Below are positions 17,664 through 26,298 of a stretch of DNA of 64,000 nt, piece by piece. Each line of letters begins with the position of its first letter. Positions within the stretch are counted from its first letter, which is position 1. The position numbers and the translations under genes were made by a program. The stretch comes from [Clostridium] leptum DSM 753 (lineage in GTDB: Bacteria; Bacillota; Clostridia; Oscillospirales; Acutalibacteraceae), in contig DS480347.1 of the NCBI GenBank assembly GCA_000154345.1, positions 310,001 through 374,000 of the forward strand, written 5' to 3'. The notes beneath the pieces were generated by a model. It did not search any database. It was given only the letters and a program-made list of their open reading frames with translations, and was not told where the DNA came from.

Positions 17664-18402
17664 TGGCAACATGATGGAAAAAGAAATCGAGGAAAAGAAG
17701 CGCAATTTGAAGGAAAATTACCGGGAGATCCGGGAAAACATCGCGGCGGCGGCGAAGGCGTCAGGCAGAAAGCCGGAGGATATCACTCTTCTGGCGGCTA
17801 CTAAAACCGTCCCGGCGGAGGTTATCAATTATGGGATCAGCCTGGGAATCGACTATCTGGGAGAAAATAAGGTCCAGGAGTTTTTAAGCAAATATGACGA
17901 GTACGATAAGAAGCGGTGCCATCTCCAGTTTATCGGCCATTTGCAGACCAATAAGGTGAAGCAGATCGTGGGAAAGGTGGAGCTGATCCAGTCGGTGGAC
18001 TCGGTGAAGCTTGCCCGGGAGATCGCCAAGTGCTCTCAAAGGCTGGGAATCGTTACCAATGTTTTAGTAGAAGTCAATATTGGCGGGGAGGAAAATAAAT
18101 CGGGCGTGAAGCCTGAGGAGGCAAAGGCCCTGCTCCGGGAAATTTCCCAGATTCAGGGAATTTTGGTAAAGGGTTTGATGGCAATTCCTCCCATTTGCGA
18201 AAAAAATTCAGAAATTAGGCGCTATTTTGCCGCTATGAGAAAACTATTTATTGACATTAGGGGTGAAAACATAGATAATATTACTATGGATATCTTATCT
18301 ATGGGAATGTCCAGCGATTACATGGAGGCAATCGAGGAAGGCGCTACCATGGTTCGCGTCGGCTCCTCTTTGTTTGGCGCGAGATCTTATCCTGTGAAAT
18401 AA
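17644..18402 (+). CDS. yggS: YggS-family pyridoxal phosphate homeostasis protein
   Basis: A PLP-binding protein of the YggS/PROSC family (alanine racemase-like barrel), about 250 residues. Recognisable parts are LLAATKTVPAE with the PLP Lys (about residue 60), GENKVQEF, HLQTNKVK, EVNIGGEENKSG, LMAIPP and SMGMSSDYMEAIEEGATMVRVGSSLFG. It buffers PLP and affects amino acid metabolism, with no known catalysis. The start is uncertain: ATG 17644 has GGGAGG 11 nt upstream and overlaps the previous gene by 20 bp; ATG 17671 is an alternative without a clear site. Proximity to sepF and divIVA is conserved in Firmicutes. Confidence 0.93.
   Translation: MTERLFDGNMMEKEIEEKKRNLKENYREIRENIAAAAKASGRKPEDITLLAATKTVPAEVINYGISLGIDYLGENKVQEFLSKYDEYDKKRCHLQFIGHLQTNKVKQIVGKVELIQSVDSVKLAREIAKCSQRLGIVTNVLVEVNIGGEENKSGVKPEEAKALLREISQIQGILVKGLMAIPPICEKNSEIRRYFAAMRKLFIDIRGENIDNITMDILSMGMSSDYMEAIEEGATMVRVGSSLFGARSYPVK
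18251..18279 (+). promoter_or_regulatory. Internal SigA-type promoter upstream of sepF
   Basis: -35 TTGACA (18251-18256), 17-bp spacer, -10 GATAAT (18274-18279). It lies inside the 3' part of yggS, 165 bp before sepF, in a locally AT-rich stretch, and could drive the division genes separately. Confidence 0.6.
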
Positions 18403-18443
18403 CAATTCCACAAGAATTTTAAAATTAAGGAGGCCTTTTCATT

Positions 18444-18944
18444 ATGGCAGGTTTGGTACAAAAATTTAAGCAGATGTGGACCCCGCCGGAGGATGAATAC
18501 GACTACGATTTTGAAGAGATGGATATGGATGATGAGGAAGTCATGGATGAAATCTCTTCCAGCAGCTATGAGGAGGAAGAAGCTTATCAGGAGCCTCAGA
18601 GAGAATCCAGACGGAGCAGCGCTCCTCAGTCTGGCAATAAGGTTGTAAACATTCACGCCGCCGCCCAGCTTCAGGTGGTTCTCTTTAAGCCGGAGCGTTT
18701 CGGTGACGAGACCCGTTCCGTGGCGGATGAGCTGATTAAAATGCATACCGTGGTACTGAATCTGGAAAACACCAGCAAGGATGTTTCCCGCCGGATTCTG
18801 GACTTTTTGAGCGGTGTGGCTTACGCCAATAACGGCAAGATCAAAAGAGTTTCCACCGCTACGTTCATTATCACCCCGTATAATGTGGATCTCACCGGCG
18901 ACGATTTGATGGACGAAATCGAAAGCAGCAGCATGTATCTGTAA
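18444..18944 (+). CDS. sepF: Cell division protein SepF
   Basis: 166 residues: an N-terminal amphipathic helix (MAGLVQKFKQMW) for membrane binding, a very acidic disordered linker (about 15-60) and a C-terminal SepF domain (about 65-150) with VVLFKPERFGDE, LENTSKDVSRRILDFLSGV and FIITPYNVDL. SepF polymerises into rings, bundles FtsZ filaments and anchors them to the membrane. TTAAGGAGG precedes the ATG. Its stop shares a base with the start of the ylmH-like gene. Confidence 0.95.
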   Translation: MAGLVQKFKQMWTPPEDEYDYDFEEMDMDDEEVMDEISSSSYEEEEAYQEPQRESRRSSAPQSGNKVVNIHAAAQLQVVLFKPERFGDETRSVADELIKMHTVVLNLENTSKDVSRRILDFLSGVAYANNGKIKRVSTATFIITPYNVDLTGDDLMDEIESSSMYL

Positions 18945-19717
18945 TGTCCTGCCGTTCGTATGATAAGCCTTACGGCGCCGACGAGGCGCTGAAGGCGAGA
19001 ATTGAAGACGCGGCCGACCTGAGCGCCGTTCGGAAAGCGCCTTGCTTTGTGGGGTTTCTGGACGAGCGCCAGGCGGATCTTTCCTCCAAAATCGCCAGGA
19101 ATCTGGGGGTTCAAGGTTTTATGCTTTGGGGAGGCTATGAAGACGCCCAGCGGCGTATGTTCGCTGCCTTTCCAAAAGAACTGCTACCGGACAGCGAGCG
19201 CTTTCCGGTTATTTCTATTTACCTCTCTTTTCGAAAGGAGGATTCCCTCAGCCACCGGGATTTTCTTGGGGCGCTGATGGGCCTTGGAATCAAACGGGAG
19301 GCGTTAGGTGATATTTTAGTGGGAGAGGGCCGGTGCGTCCTCTTTTGTAAGGAAGAAATCGCGAATTTTGTCGAAACTCAGCTGACAAAAGTGGGAAGAA
19401 CCGGCGTGAAGCTCATGCCTGCCGGATCGTTTCCCCTGCCCGAGGGCCAAAGGTTTGAGGAGCTGAGCTTTACCGTGGCGTCCAACCGGCTGGACTGCGC
19501 TGTGGCCTGCTTTGTCCGTTCCAGCCGGGAAAAAAGCAGACAGCTGTTTTCCCAGGGCCTGGTCACCCATAATTATGAGGTGGAAAAATCCTTATCCGCT
19601 GTGCTTCAGGAGGGCGATAAGGTGTCCATCCAAGGCTATGGAAAGTTCATCATCGACCAAATCGGCCCGGAAACCAAAAAAGGAAGACTAAAACTGGCAG
19701 CCAGAAAATATAAATAG
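18944..19717 (+). CDS. ylmH: YlmH-like S4-domain RNA-binding protein
   Basis: A 257-residue protein with an N-terminal domain of the YlmH family (about 1-170, with VGFLDERQADL and LGALMGLGIKRE, which leads to GDILV) and a C-terminal S4 RNA-binding domain (about 180-240, with SSREKSRQLFSQGLVTHNY and EGDKVSIQGYGKF). YlmH has been linked to ribosome-associated quality control and lies in the division cluster of many Firmicutes. The ATG overlaps the sepF stop by one base, so translation is coupled. Confidence 0.9.
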   Translation: MSCRSYDKPYGADEALKARIEDAADLSAVRKAPCFVGFLDERQADLSSKIARNLGVQGFMLWGGYEDAQRRMFAAFPKELLPDSERFPVISIYLSFRKEDSLSHRDFLGALMGLGIKREALGDILVGEGRCVLFCKEEIANFVETQLTKVGRTGVKLMPAGSFPLPEGQRFEELSFTVASNRLDCAVACFVRSSREKSRQLFSQGLVTHNYEVEKSLSAVLQEGDKVSIQGYGKFIIDQIGPETKKGRLKLAARKYK

Positions 19718-19728
19718 GAGGCACTGCA

Positions 19729-20538
19729 ATGGCGAATTTGACACTGGAAGATATTGCGAATATCAGCTTTCCGAGAGCCAATTTCGGCGGCTACCGCGCG
19801 GAGGATGTGGACGCGTTTATCGACGACGTCCAGGTTTCCTATGACAACGTGCTGAAGGAAAGCGCCGAGCTGAAAAGAAAGCTGGCGATTCTCGCCCAAA
19901 AGGTGGAGGAATATCGGAACGAAGAGGACAGCATCCGCAATACCCTTTTAAGCGCTCAGAAGCTGGCCGACGCCTCAGTGCGGGAAGCCAAGCATAAAGC
20001 CGAGGTTATCGTGGCGGATGCTACGGAAAAGGCGGAGCGCATTATTCTCGGCGCCCAAAAGGAGGCCAACAGCCAGAAGGGCGAGCTGGGCCGATTAAAG
20101 GAGGAGGTCGCGGCGTTCCGCACCAAGCTGCTGACGGTCTATAAGGAGCACCTCCAGATTATCCAGCAGCTGCCTGTTGAGGAGGAAACGGTTAAGGAAA
20201 AAGAGGCTCAGGCCGCTGAACCGGCAGAAGAACCGGAGGCCTCTCAGCCGGAAGCGCCTCAGGAGACGGCCGGTGAGGAGACCGCGCCGGAAATCAAGGC
20301 GCAGGAGGTCGTGGCCGCCGATCCGAAGGAATTGGAAAAAACTAAGGTTTACGAGCCCGTGGGCTATACCGAGACTCCGATGCCCCAGGCAGCGCCGATG
20401 ACGCCGCCGGATGGCGCTCAGCCGGCAGAGGATCAGCTGCCGTCTCGTTTTGCCTCGTTAAAATTTGGGGAGGACTACGATCTGAAAAGCGACGTAGAGG
20501 AGTCCCCCATCAACAATATGTTTAAGAAACGCAAGTAA
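19729..20538 (+). CDS. divIVA: DivIVA-domain cell division/polarity protein
   Basis: 269 residues. The N-terminal lipid-binding DivIVA motif includes FPRANFGGYRAEDVDAFID (about residues 13-31), followed by a coiled coil (about 33-140). The C-terminal half is a disordered, Glu/Pro/Ala-rich tail (about 150-235) that is longer than in Bacillus DivIVA. It senses negative membrane curvature at septa and poles and recruits division or sporulation factors. AGGAGG lies before the ATG, 11 bp after the ylmH-like gene. Confidence 0.94.
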   Translation: MANLTLEDIANISFPRANFGGYRAEDVDAFIDDVQVSYDNVLKESAELKRKLAILAQKVEEYRNEEDSIRNTLLSAQKLADASVREAKHKAEVIVADATEKAERIILGAQKEANSQKGELGRLKEEVAAFRTKLLTVYKEHLQIIQQLPVEEETVKEKEAQAAEPAEEPEASQPEAPQETAGEETAPEIKAQEVVAADPKELEKTKVYEPVGYTETPMPQAAPMTPPDGAQPAEDQLPSRFASLKFGEDYDLKSDVEESPINNMFKKRK

Positions 20539-20562
20539 TTTTCAAAGGGAGAGTAAAAACCA

Positions 20563-23358
20563 ATGCCGCAAGATTATAACCAAACCATGAATCTGCCCAA
20601 AACGGAATTTCCCATGCGGGCGGGGCTGCCTCAGTCAGAGCCGGAGCGGCTGAAAAAATGGGAAGCCGACCGGGTATACGACCACGTGATGGAAAATAAT
20701 GAGGGAAAGCCTCTTTACGTCCTTCACGACGGCCCTCCGTACGCCAACGGCAATATCCACCTAGGCACCGCTTTGAATAAAACCCTAAAGGATTTTATTG
20801 TTCGCTATAAAAATATGGCCGGCTTCCAGTCTCCCTATGTACCGGGATGGGATACCCATGGCCTGCCCACGGAGCTGAAGGCCCGGAAAAAGGCCGGCGT
20901 GGACAATTCCTCCACTATTTCTGATGTGGAGCTGAGAAAAATCTGCCGGGAGTTCGCGGAAGGCTATATCGATGACCAGCGCAGCCAGTTTAAGCGCCTG
21001 GGCGGCATCGGCGAGTGGGATAACCCCTATATTACGCTGCAAAAGGAGTTTGAGGCCACGCAGATCGAGGTATTTGCGGAGATGGCCTGCAAGGGCTATA
21101 TCTATAAAGGCTTAAAGCCGGTTTACTGGTGCCCCGACTGCCAGACCGCTTTGGCGGAAGCGGAAATCGAGTACGCCGAGGATCCGTGCGACTCCATTTA
21201 TGTGAAATTCCTGGTGACCGACGATAAGGGCCTGCTGACACAGATGGGAGCGGATCTGAGTAAGACCTATTTCGTCATTTGGACCACCACCACCTGGACT
21301 CTGCCCGCTAACGACGCGATCTGCGTAGGTCCGAATTTTACCTACAGCCTGGTCAAGTGGGAAGACGAGTACTACGTGATGGCGGAGGCCTTGTACGAAT
21401 CCGCGATGAAGGCCGCCGGAAAAACCGGATATCAGGTCGTAGGAACCATTCAGGGCAAGGATTTGGAATACATGAAGACCGCCCATCCTTTTATCGACCG
21501 GACCTCTCTGGTGATCGTCGGCGACCACGTTACCCTGGAAAGCGGCACCGGCTGCGTCCATACGGCTCCCGGCCACGGTGTGGACGACTTTAACGTCTGC
21601 CAGAATTATCCGGATATCCCGGTGATCGTGCCGGTGGATTCTTTGGGCAGAATGACCGAGGAGGCCGGTGAAAAATTTGCCGGCTTGACCACCAGCCAGG
21701 CCAATGCGGCCATCGCGGAGCACCTGAAGGAAACGGGTGCCCTGTTCGCCATGGAAAAAATCATCCACCAGTATCCTCACTGCTGGAGATGCAAAAACCA
21801 AGTGCTGTTCCGGGCTACCGAGCAGTGGTTCTGCTCGGTGGAGGACTTTAAGGAGGACGCGGTAAAAGCGATCCAGGATGTCCAGTGGATTCCCGCCTGG
21901 GGCGAGGATCGGATTACATCCATGGTCCGGGACCGGAGAGACTGGTGCATTTCCCGTCAGAGAAAGTGGGGGGTTCCTATCCCGATTTTCTTCTGCAAGG
22001 AATGCGGCGAGCCTTTGATCGATAAGGAGGCTATGCTGGCGGTTTCCCGGCTGTTCCGGGAAAAGGGAAGCGACGCCTGGTATGAGCTGAACACGGAGGA
22101 TATCCTCCCGGCGGGCACCAAGTGCAAAAAGTGCGGCGCCTCCTCCTTTGATAAAGAGAAGGATATCATGGACGTTTGGTTTGACTCCGGCTCCACCCAC
22201 GCGGCGGTGCTGTCCAAGCGGCCTTATTTGAAATTTCCGGCGGATCTCTATTTAGAGGGCGCCGACCAATACCGGGGCTGGTTCCAGTCCTCGCTCCTGA
22301 CCTCCGTGGCCACCAAGGGCACAGCGCCCTATAAGGCGGTGGTAACCCACGGATGGGTTGTGGACGGCGAAGGACGGAAGATGAGCAAATCCCTGGGGAA
22401 CGGCATCGAGCCTCAGGAGATCGTGGATCAGTACGGCGCGGATATTCTCCGGCTGTGGGTGGCTTCTTCCGACTATCATGCGGATATCCGCATTTCTAAG
22501 GATATTTTGAAGCAGCTGTCCGAGGCTTACCGGAAGATCCGGAATACCGCCCGGTATATTCTGGGCAATCTCTATGACTTCAACCCGGATACCGATAGAG
22601 TGCCCCTGGATCAGCTTCTGCCCATCGACCAGTGGGCGCTGAAAAAGCTGGATGAGCTGAATCAAAAGGTTCGTGAGGGCTACGATGCGTTTGAGTTCCA
22701 TCAGGTTTATCACGCGATCCACAATTTCTGCGTGGTGGATATGAGTAATTTCTATCTGGATGTGATCAAAGACCGCTTGTATGCGGAAAAGGCGGACGGA
22801 AAGCTGAGAAGGGCGGCCCAAACGGCGATTTATACTATTTTAGACGCAATGACCCGCATGATCGCCCCGATTCTGGCCTATACCGCCGATGAGATTTGGG
22901 AGTATATGCCTCATCATCAGGGCGCCGACGGCAGAAATGTGATGTATAACCAGATGCCTGAGCTGACCGGCGTGAAAGCGGATGAAGCCTTTACTGCCCG
23001 CTGGGACCGTATTCACGCCCTGCGCGATGATGTTCAGAAGGCTTTGGAGCTTTCCAGAAAGGAAAAGGTCATCGGAAAGAGCCTGGAGGCCAGTGTGACC
23101 TTGTACTGCGGCGGTGAGCTTTACGACTTTGTCAAGTCTGTGGAAGAGGAACTGAAAACCGTGTTTATCGTGTCACGCGTGGATGTGGTGAAGGGCGGCG
23201 AGGGCGCCATTCAGGGAGAGGTAGAAGGCTTCTCCGTAACGGTGGGCAAGGCCGGCGGCGAGAAATGTGAGCGCTGCTGGGTTTACAGCGATACCGTAGG
23301 CGCCGATCCGGAGCATCCTACCCTGTGCGCCAGATGCGCGGCCATTGTAAGAGAATAA
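20563..23358 (+). CDS. ileS: Isoleucyl-tRNA synthetase
   Basis: A class I aminoacyl-tRNA synthetase charging tRNA-Ile, 931 residues, typical of the bacterial IleS1 type. The HIGH motif is HLGT (H66) within PPYANGNIHLG, the KMSKS motif is at 606-610, the CP1 editing domain lies at about 190-390 (TTTTWTLPAN, GTGCVHTAPGHG), and a C-terminal zinc finger is formed by CERCW and CARC. AAGGGAGAG precedes the ATG. No T-box leader is present; only 24 bp separate it from divIVA. Confidence 0.98.
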   Translation: MPQDYNQTMNLPKTEFPMRAGLPQSEPERLKKWEADRVYDHVMENNEGKPLYVLHDGPPYANGNIHLGTALNKTLKDFIVRYKNMAGFQSPYVPGWDTHGLPTELKARKKAGVDNSSTISDVELRKICREFAEGYIDDQRSQFKRLGGIGEWDNPYITLQKEFEATQIEVFAEMACKGYIYKGLKPVYWCPDCQTALAEAEIEYAEDPCDSIYVKFLVTDDKGLLTQMGADLSKTYFVIWTTTTWTLPANDAICVGPNFTYSLVKWEDEYYVMAEALYESAMKAAGKTGYQVVGTIQGKDLEYMKTAHPFIDRTSLVIVGDHVTLESGTGCVHTAPGHGVDDFNVCQNYPDIPVIVPVDSLGRMTEEAGEKFAGLTTSQANAAIAEHLKETGALFAMEKIIHQYPHCWRCKNQVLFRATEQWFCSVEDFKEDAVKAIQDVQWIPAWGEDRITSMVRDRRDWCISRQRKWGVPIPIFFCKECGEPLIDKEAMLAVSRLFREKGSDAWYELNTEDILPAGTKCKKCGASSFDKEKDIMDVWFDSGSTHAAVLSKRPYLKFPADLYLEGADQYRGWFQSSLLTSVATKGTAPYKAVVTHGWVVDGEGRKMSKSLGNGIEPQEIVDQYGADILRLWVASSDYHADIRISKDILKQLSEAYRKIRNTARYILGNLYDFNPDTDRVPLDQLLPIDQWALKKLDELNQKVREGYDAFEFHQVYHAIHNFCVVDMSNFYLDVIKDRLYAEKADGKLRRAAQTAIYTILDAMTRMIAPILAYTADEIWEYMPHHQGADGRNVMYNQMPELTGVKADEAFTARWDRIHALRDDVQKALELSRKEKVIGKSLEASVTLYCGGELYDFVKSVEEELKTVFIVSRVDVVKGGEGAIQGEVEGFSVTVGKAGGEKCERCWVYSDTVGADPEHPTLCARCAAIVRE

Positions 23359-23367
23359 ATGAAGAAC

Positions 23368-23429
23368 AAGGCGGAGGAAAGGCTGCCTGATGACGAAGGC
23401 TTTCGCCGTCGGCTCCTTTGTTCCGCCTT
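23368..23429 (+). terminator. Long-loop hairpin between ileS and lspA
   Basis: The arms starting AAGGCGGA and ending TCCGCCTT pair over about 15 bp with two mismatches around a 32-nt loop, followed by ATTTTC. It may be a weak terminator or attenuator ahead of lspA. Confidence 0.5.
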
Positions 23430-23450
23430 ATTTTCAAAGTAGGTGATTTT

Positions 23451-23954
23451 TTGCCAGTCATGGTTCTGTTTTTAGCCGCCGCTGTGGTGCTCAGCGACCA
23501 GCTTATCAAGATCGCGGTGGTGCAGTTTTTAAAACCGGTAGGCTCAGTGACCGCGATCCCAGGCCTTTTAGACTTAGTTTATGTGGAAAATACGGGAGCG
23601 GCCTTCGGATTGTTCGCGGATCAAAGATGGGTGTTCATCGCCCTGACAATTATTTTTGTGATTGTGCTGATCGCGGTGCTGTTCCGTTTGAAGATTACCA
23701 GTAAGATCTATTTTACCGCTATGTTCCTGATCCTCGGCGGCGCCGTGGGAAATTTGATCGACCGGATTTTCAACGGCTTTGTGGTAGACTACCTGCAATT
23801 GAGCTTTTTCCCGCCGGTGTGCAATCTGGCGGATTACTGTGTAGTGATCGGCGTGGTGCTGATGCTGATCTATGTTCTATTCTTTACTGACTTTTTTGAC
23901 GGGGAGAAAAAACGTAAGAAAAACGAAAAGAAAGCGGAAGCGTCTCATGAGTGA
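23451..23954 (+). CDS. lspA: Lipoprotein signal peptidase (SPase II)
   Basis: An aspartic protease with four membrane helices that removes signal peptides from prolipoproteins. The family motifs are DQLIK near the N-terminus, VENTGAAFGLF, GGAVGNLIDRIFNGFVVDYLQ and NLADYCVVIG, giving the two catalytic Asp residues (VVDY and NLAD). The C-terminus is a Lys-rich cytoplasmic tail. I chose TTG 23451, 5 nt after AGGTGA; TTG 23418 lies within the preceding hairpin. It overlaps rluD by 8 bp. Lipoproteins elsewhere in this window are likely substrates. Confidence 0.93.
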   Translation: MPVMVLFLAAAVVLSDQLIKIAVVQFLKPVGSVTAIPGLLDLVYVENTGAAFGLFADQRWVFIALTIIFVIVLIAVLFRLKITSKIYFTAMFLILGGAVGNLIDRIFNGFVVDYLQLSFFPPVCNLADYCVVIGVVLMLIYVLFFTDFFDGEKKRKKNEKKAEASHE

Positions 23955-24867
23955 GCCTGTAGAGCTGGTGCTGTCGGAAAGGGAGGAAGGAATCCGGCTG
24001 GATAAGGTTCTGGCTGAAAGGCTTCCGGATTTGACCCGTACCGCCATTCAACGGCTTCTGGAGGAAGAACAGGTCCTGATCAACGGAAAGCCGGCGGCGA
24101 AAAATCGTAAGGGAAGGGCTGGAGATTCGGTTGCGCTTAGGATTCCGGATCCGGAACCGCTCTGCCTTCAAGCGGAAAATGTTCCTCTGGATATCGTGTA
24201 TGAGGACGATGATTTGCTGGTTGTGAATAAACCTCAGGGCATGGTGGTGCATCCCGCCCCGGGAAATTACCAGGGAACCCTGGTAAACGCCTTGCTGGCC
24301 CACTGCGGCAATTCCTTGTCGGGAATCAACGGGGTGATACGGCCGGGGATTGTGCATCGAATCGATAAGGATACCAGCGGTTTGCTGATGGTGGCAAAAA
24401 ACGATTTCGCACACCAGGGACTGGCCCGGCAGATTAAGGAGCACAGCTTTCGCCGGGAATACGAGGCGGTGGTCGCCGGCCGTATGAAGCAGGAAAGCGG
24501 AGTGGTCAACGCTCCCATCGGCCGTCATCCGATAGATCGAAAGAAGATGGCTGTAACTGAGAAAAATTCAAAGGAAGCCGTTACCTATTTTCGAGTAATC
24601 GCCGAATATCCGGGGTATACCCATATCCGCCTGCGGCTGGAAACCGGAAGAACCCATCAAATTCGGGTGCATATGGCCTATTTAGGCCATCCGGTGGCGG
24701 GGGACCCGGCTTATGGGCCCAGAAAGCCGGATTTGGGCCTGAAAGGGCAATGCCTTCATGCCAGGCTGATCGGCTTTGTCCATCCGAGAGATGGCAGATA
24801 TCTTGAGTTCGAGAGCCCTTTGCCTGACTATTTTACAAGGCTTTTGACAAAGCTGGAACAGCTGTAA
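23947..24867 (+). CDS. rluD: RluA/RluD-family 23S rRNA pseudouridine synthase
   Basis: 306 residues with an N-terminal S4 RNA-binding domain (about 10-65) and the pseudouridine synthase domain. The catalytic Asp lies in HRIDKDTSGLLMVAK (about residue 140); VVNKPQGMVVHPAPG and LETGRTHQIRVHMAYLGHPVAGD complete the family signature. It isomerises specific uridines in rRNA. The exact site (RluD type versus other RluA paralogues) cannot be fixed from sequence alone. The ATG overlaps the lspA stop; lspA-rluD is a common pair in Firmicutes. Confidence 0.9.
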   Translation: MSEPVELVLSEREEGIRLDKVLAERLPDLTRTAIQRLLEEEQVLINGKPAAKNRKGRAGDSVALRIPDPEPLCLQAENVPLDIVYEDDDLLVVNKPQGMVVHPAPGNYQGTLVNALLAHCGNSLSGINGVIRPGIVHRIDKDTSGLLMVAKNDFAHQGLARQIKEHSFRREYEAVVAGRMKQESGVVNAPIGRHPIDRKKMAVTEKNSKEAVTYFRVIAEYPGYTHIRLRLETGRTHQIRVHMAYLGHPVAGDPAYGPRKPDLGLKGQCLHARLIGFVHPRDGRYLEFESPLPDYFTRLLTKLEQL

Positions 24868-24876
24868 TAAAAAGGG

Positions 24877-24915
24877 AAAAGCCTCCTGTCTCTTTGAGAC
24901 AGGAGGCTTTTTATT
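24877..24915. terminator. Bidirectional rho-independent terminator
   Basis: A perfect 16-bp stem AAAAGCCTCCTGTCTC with its complement around a 3-nt loop; A-rich before and T-rich after. It lies between convergent rluD (plus) and the DUF4349 gene (minus) and can serve both. Confidence 0.92.
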
Positions 24916-24968
24916 ATACAATCCCTAGGCGGAGCATGATTACTAGTTGATACCCTCACAAAATCTTT

Positions 24969-26075
24969 TTATTTATTCTGCCCGCTTTCCTGGAGGCCGG
25001 AACCTTGAGACTGTGAAGCATGATTGTGTTCCCGGCATTCCGGCGGTTCACTGTTCTCCGGCATCATAGACGCTGCCGGTTCCCCAGGCGTTGGGGAACC
25101 GGCTGATGAAGCCGGCGGAGATGAGAAGGGCGGCGCGGAAGGCTTAAGAGGAATATCCGGCGGGGGAGGAAAGTCATAAGGATAGGGAGGCCGTGAGGCG
25201 GGCCTCTTTTTCCTCCGCTTCTGGCAGGCCTTTACGATCACGATTACAATCACCGCGGCAACGGCCAAAATAATCAGATACGGCAGAGCGCTGGCCAGCC
25301 AAATGAATAAGGCAGTAAAGAAAGCGCCGATATCCTGGGCATTGTTGGAAATATTAGTGCCGATTTCCTGCCAAATCGATTGATTTTCCGCGGCGATAGT
25401 CCGCTCCACCTCGGAGATGTAAATGGTAACGGTGGTATAATCGATCAGATTATCATAGGTTCGAAGCTGGGATTCATAGGATTCGATCTCGTAGATCACT
25501 TCGGTCAGCCGCTCCTGGATGCTGAAAAGATCCGTTAAATTTTTAGCCTCTCCTAAAAGCTTTTCCAAGGATTTCTTTTCAATTTTCAGGGCCTCAATCC
25601 GGCTTTCCATATCCACATAATTTAAGGTCACGTCCTCTGTACGGATTTCCCGATGGGTAACGGTGCTGTTGTCGGAGACATAGCTGGAAAATTCGCTGCT
25701 TGTTTCGGAAGGCACTCTTACTACCAAAGTAGCGTACCGGTTTCCTGACGAGCGGTAATCGTTTCCCGCGATCTCAGAGCTTTCCACATAGCCGCCGCAT
25801 TGAGCGATCTGCTGGCTGATGCCGTCAAGAAGCGTGTCAAAAGTTTTGGTCTGCACGTGGAGCGTGGTATATTCGATGATTTTGCGGTTGTTTTCCACTG
25901 TGACGCTCTGAGCGTCATTCCCTACGCCCTGGGCTCCCTCGGCGGAGTCCTCGGCCACAGCCGCGGAGGAGGCGCTGCCCTCCGTGGCGCCGTTGGAGCC
26001 GGTTGCCCCGCTGCTGCAAGAGGTTAGTAAAAAGCAGAAAGTCAATAGGACCGCCAGTGCTAAAAATTTTTTCAT
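24969..26075 (-). CDS. DUF4349-domain lipoprotein
   Basis: A 368-residue predicted lipoprotein: signal peptide with lipobox LTSC (C20), a low-complexity Ser/Gly/Ala segment, then a DUF4349 domain (about 60-235). The domain contains a coiled coil (SRIEALKIEKKSLEKLL to TEVIYEIESYE) and YTTVTIYISEVE. A membrane helix follows (about 258-285), then a basic stretch and a Pro-rich cytoplasmic tail. Having both a lipid anchor and a C-terminal helix is typical of this family, whose function is unknown. AGGGAGGG precedes the ATG on the minus strand. It is monocistronic. Confidence 0.85.
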   Translation of the reverse strand: MKKFLALAVLLTFCFLLTSCSSGATGSNGATEGSASSAAVAEDSAEGAQGVGNDAQSVTVENNRKIIEYTTLHVQTKTFDTLLDGISQQIAQCGGYVESSEIAGNDYRSSGNRYATLVVRVPSETSSEFSSYVSDNSTVTHREIRTEDVTLNYVDMESRIEALKIEKKSLEKLLGEAKNLTDLFSIQERLTEVIYEIESYESQLRTYDNLIDYTTVTIYISEVERTIAAENQSIWQEIGTNISNNAQDIGAFFTALFIWLASALPYLIILAVAAVIVIVIVKACQKRRKKRPASRPPYPYDFPPPPDIPLKPSAPPFSSPPASSAGSPTPGEPAASMMPENSEPPECREHNHASQSQGSGLQESGQNK

Positions 26076-26203
26076 AGGTTTCCCTCCCTTGAAAACGGTG
26101 TTTAAGCAGAATTTAATGTAAACTTAAATTTCTTAAACTGCCGCCTAGGACAATCTGTCCAGCGCGGCATTCCAGCCTTTTTCGCTTCTATTATAATATA
26201 TTA

Positions 26204-26244
26204 CATAAAAAAAGTCACGAAAAGTTTTTGCTTTCGTGACTTTT
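26204..26244 (-). terminator. Rho-independent terminator of galE
   Basis: A 13-bp stem AAAAGTCACGAAA with its complement around a 9-nt loop. Read on the minus strand it ends in a run of seven T, 55 bp after the galE stop. Confidence 0.88.
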
Positions 26245-26298
26245 GGCGGATCTATTCATCGCTTTTTATATCCGGCTTTAAGGGGGAAATTACAGCTT

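Noticed and set aside
20539..20562. T-box leader expected before ileS, and likewise before cysS
   Set aside because: Only 24 bp precede ileS and no T-box consensus or terminator pair is seen before either synthetase gene.
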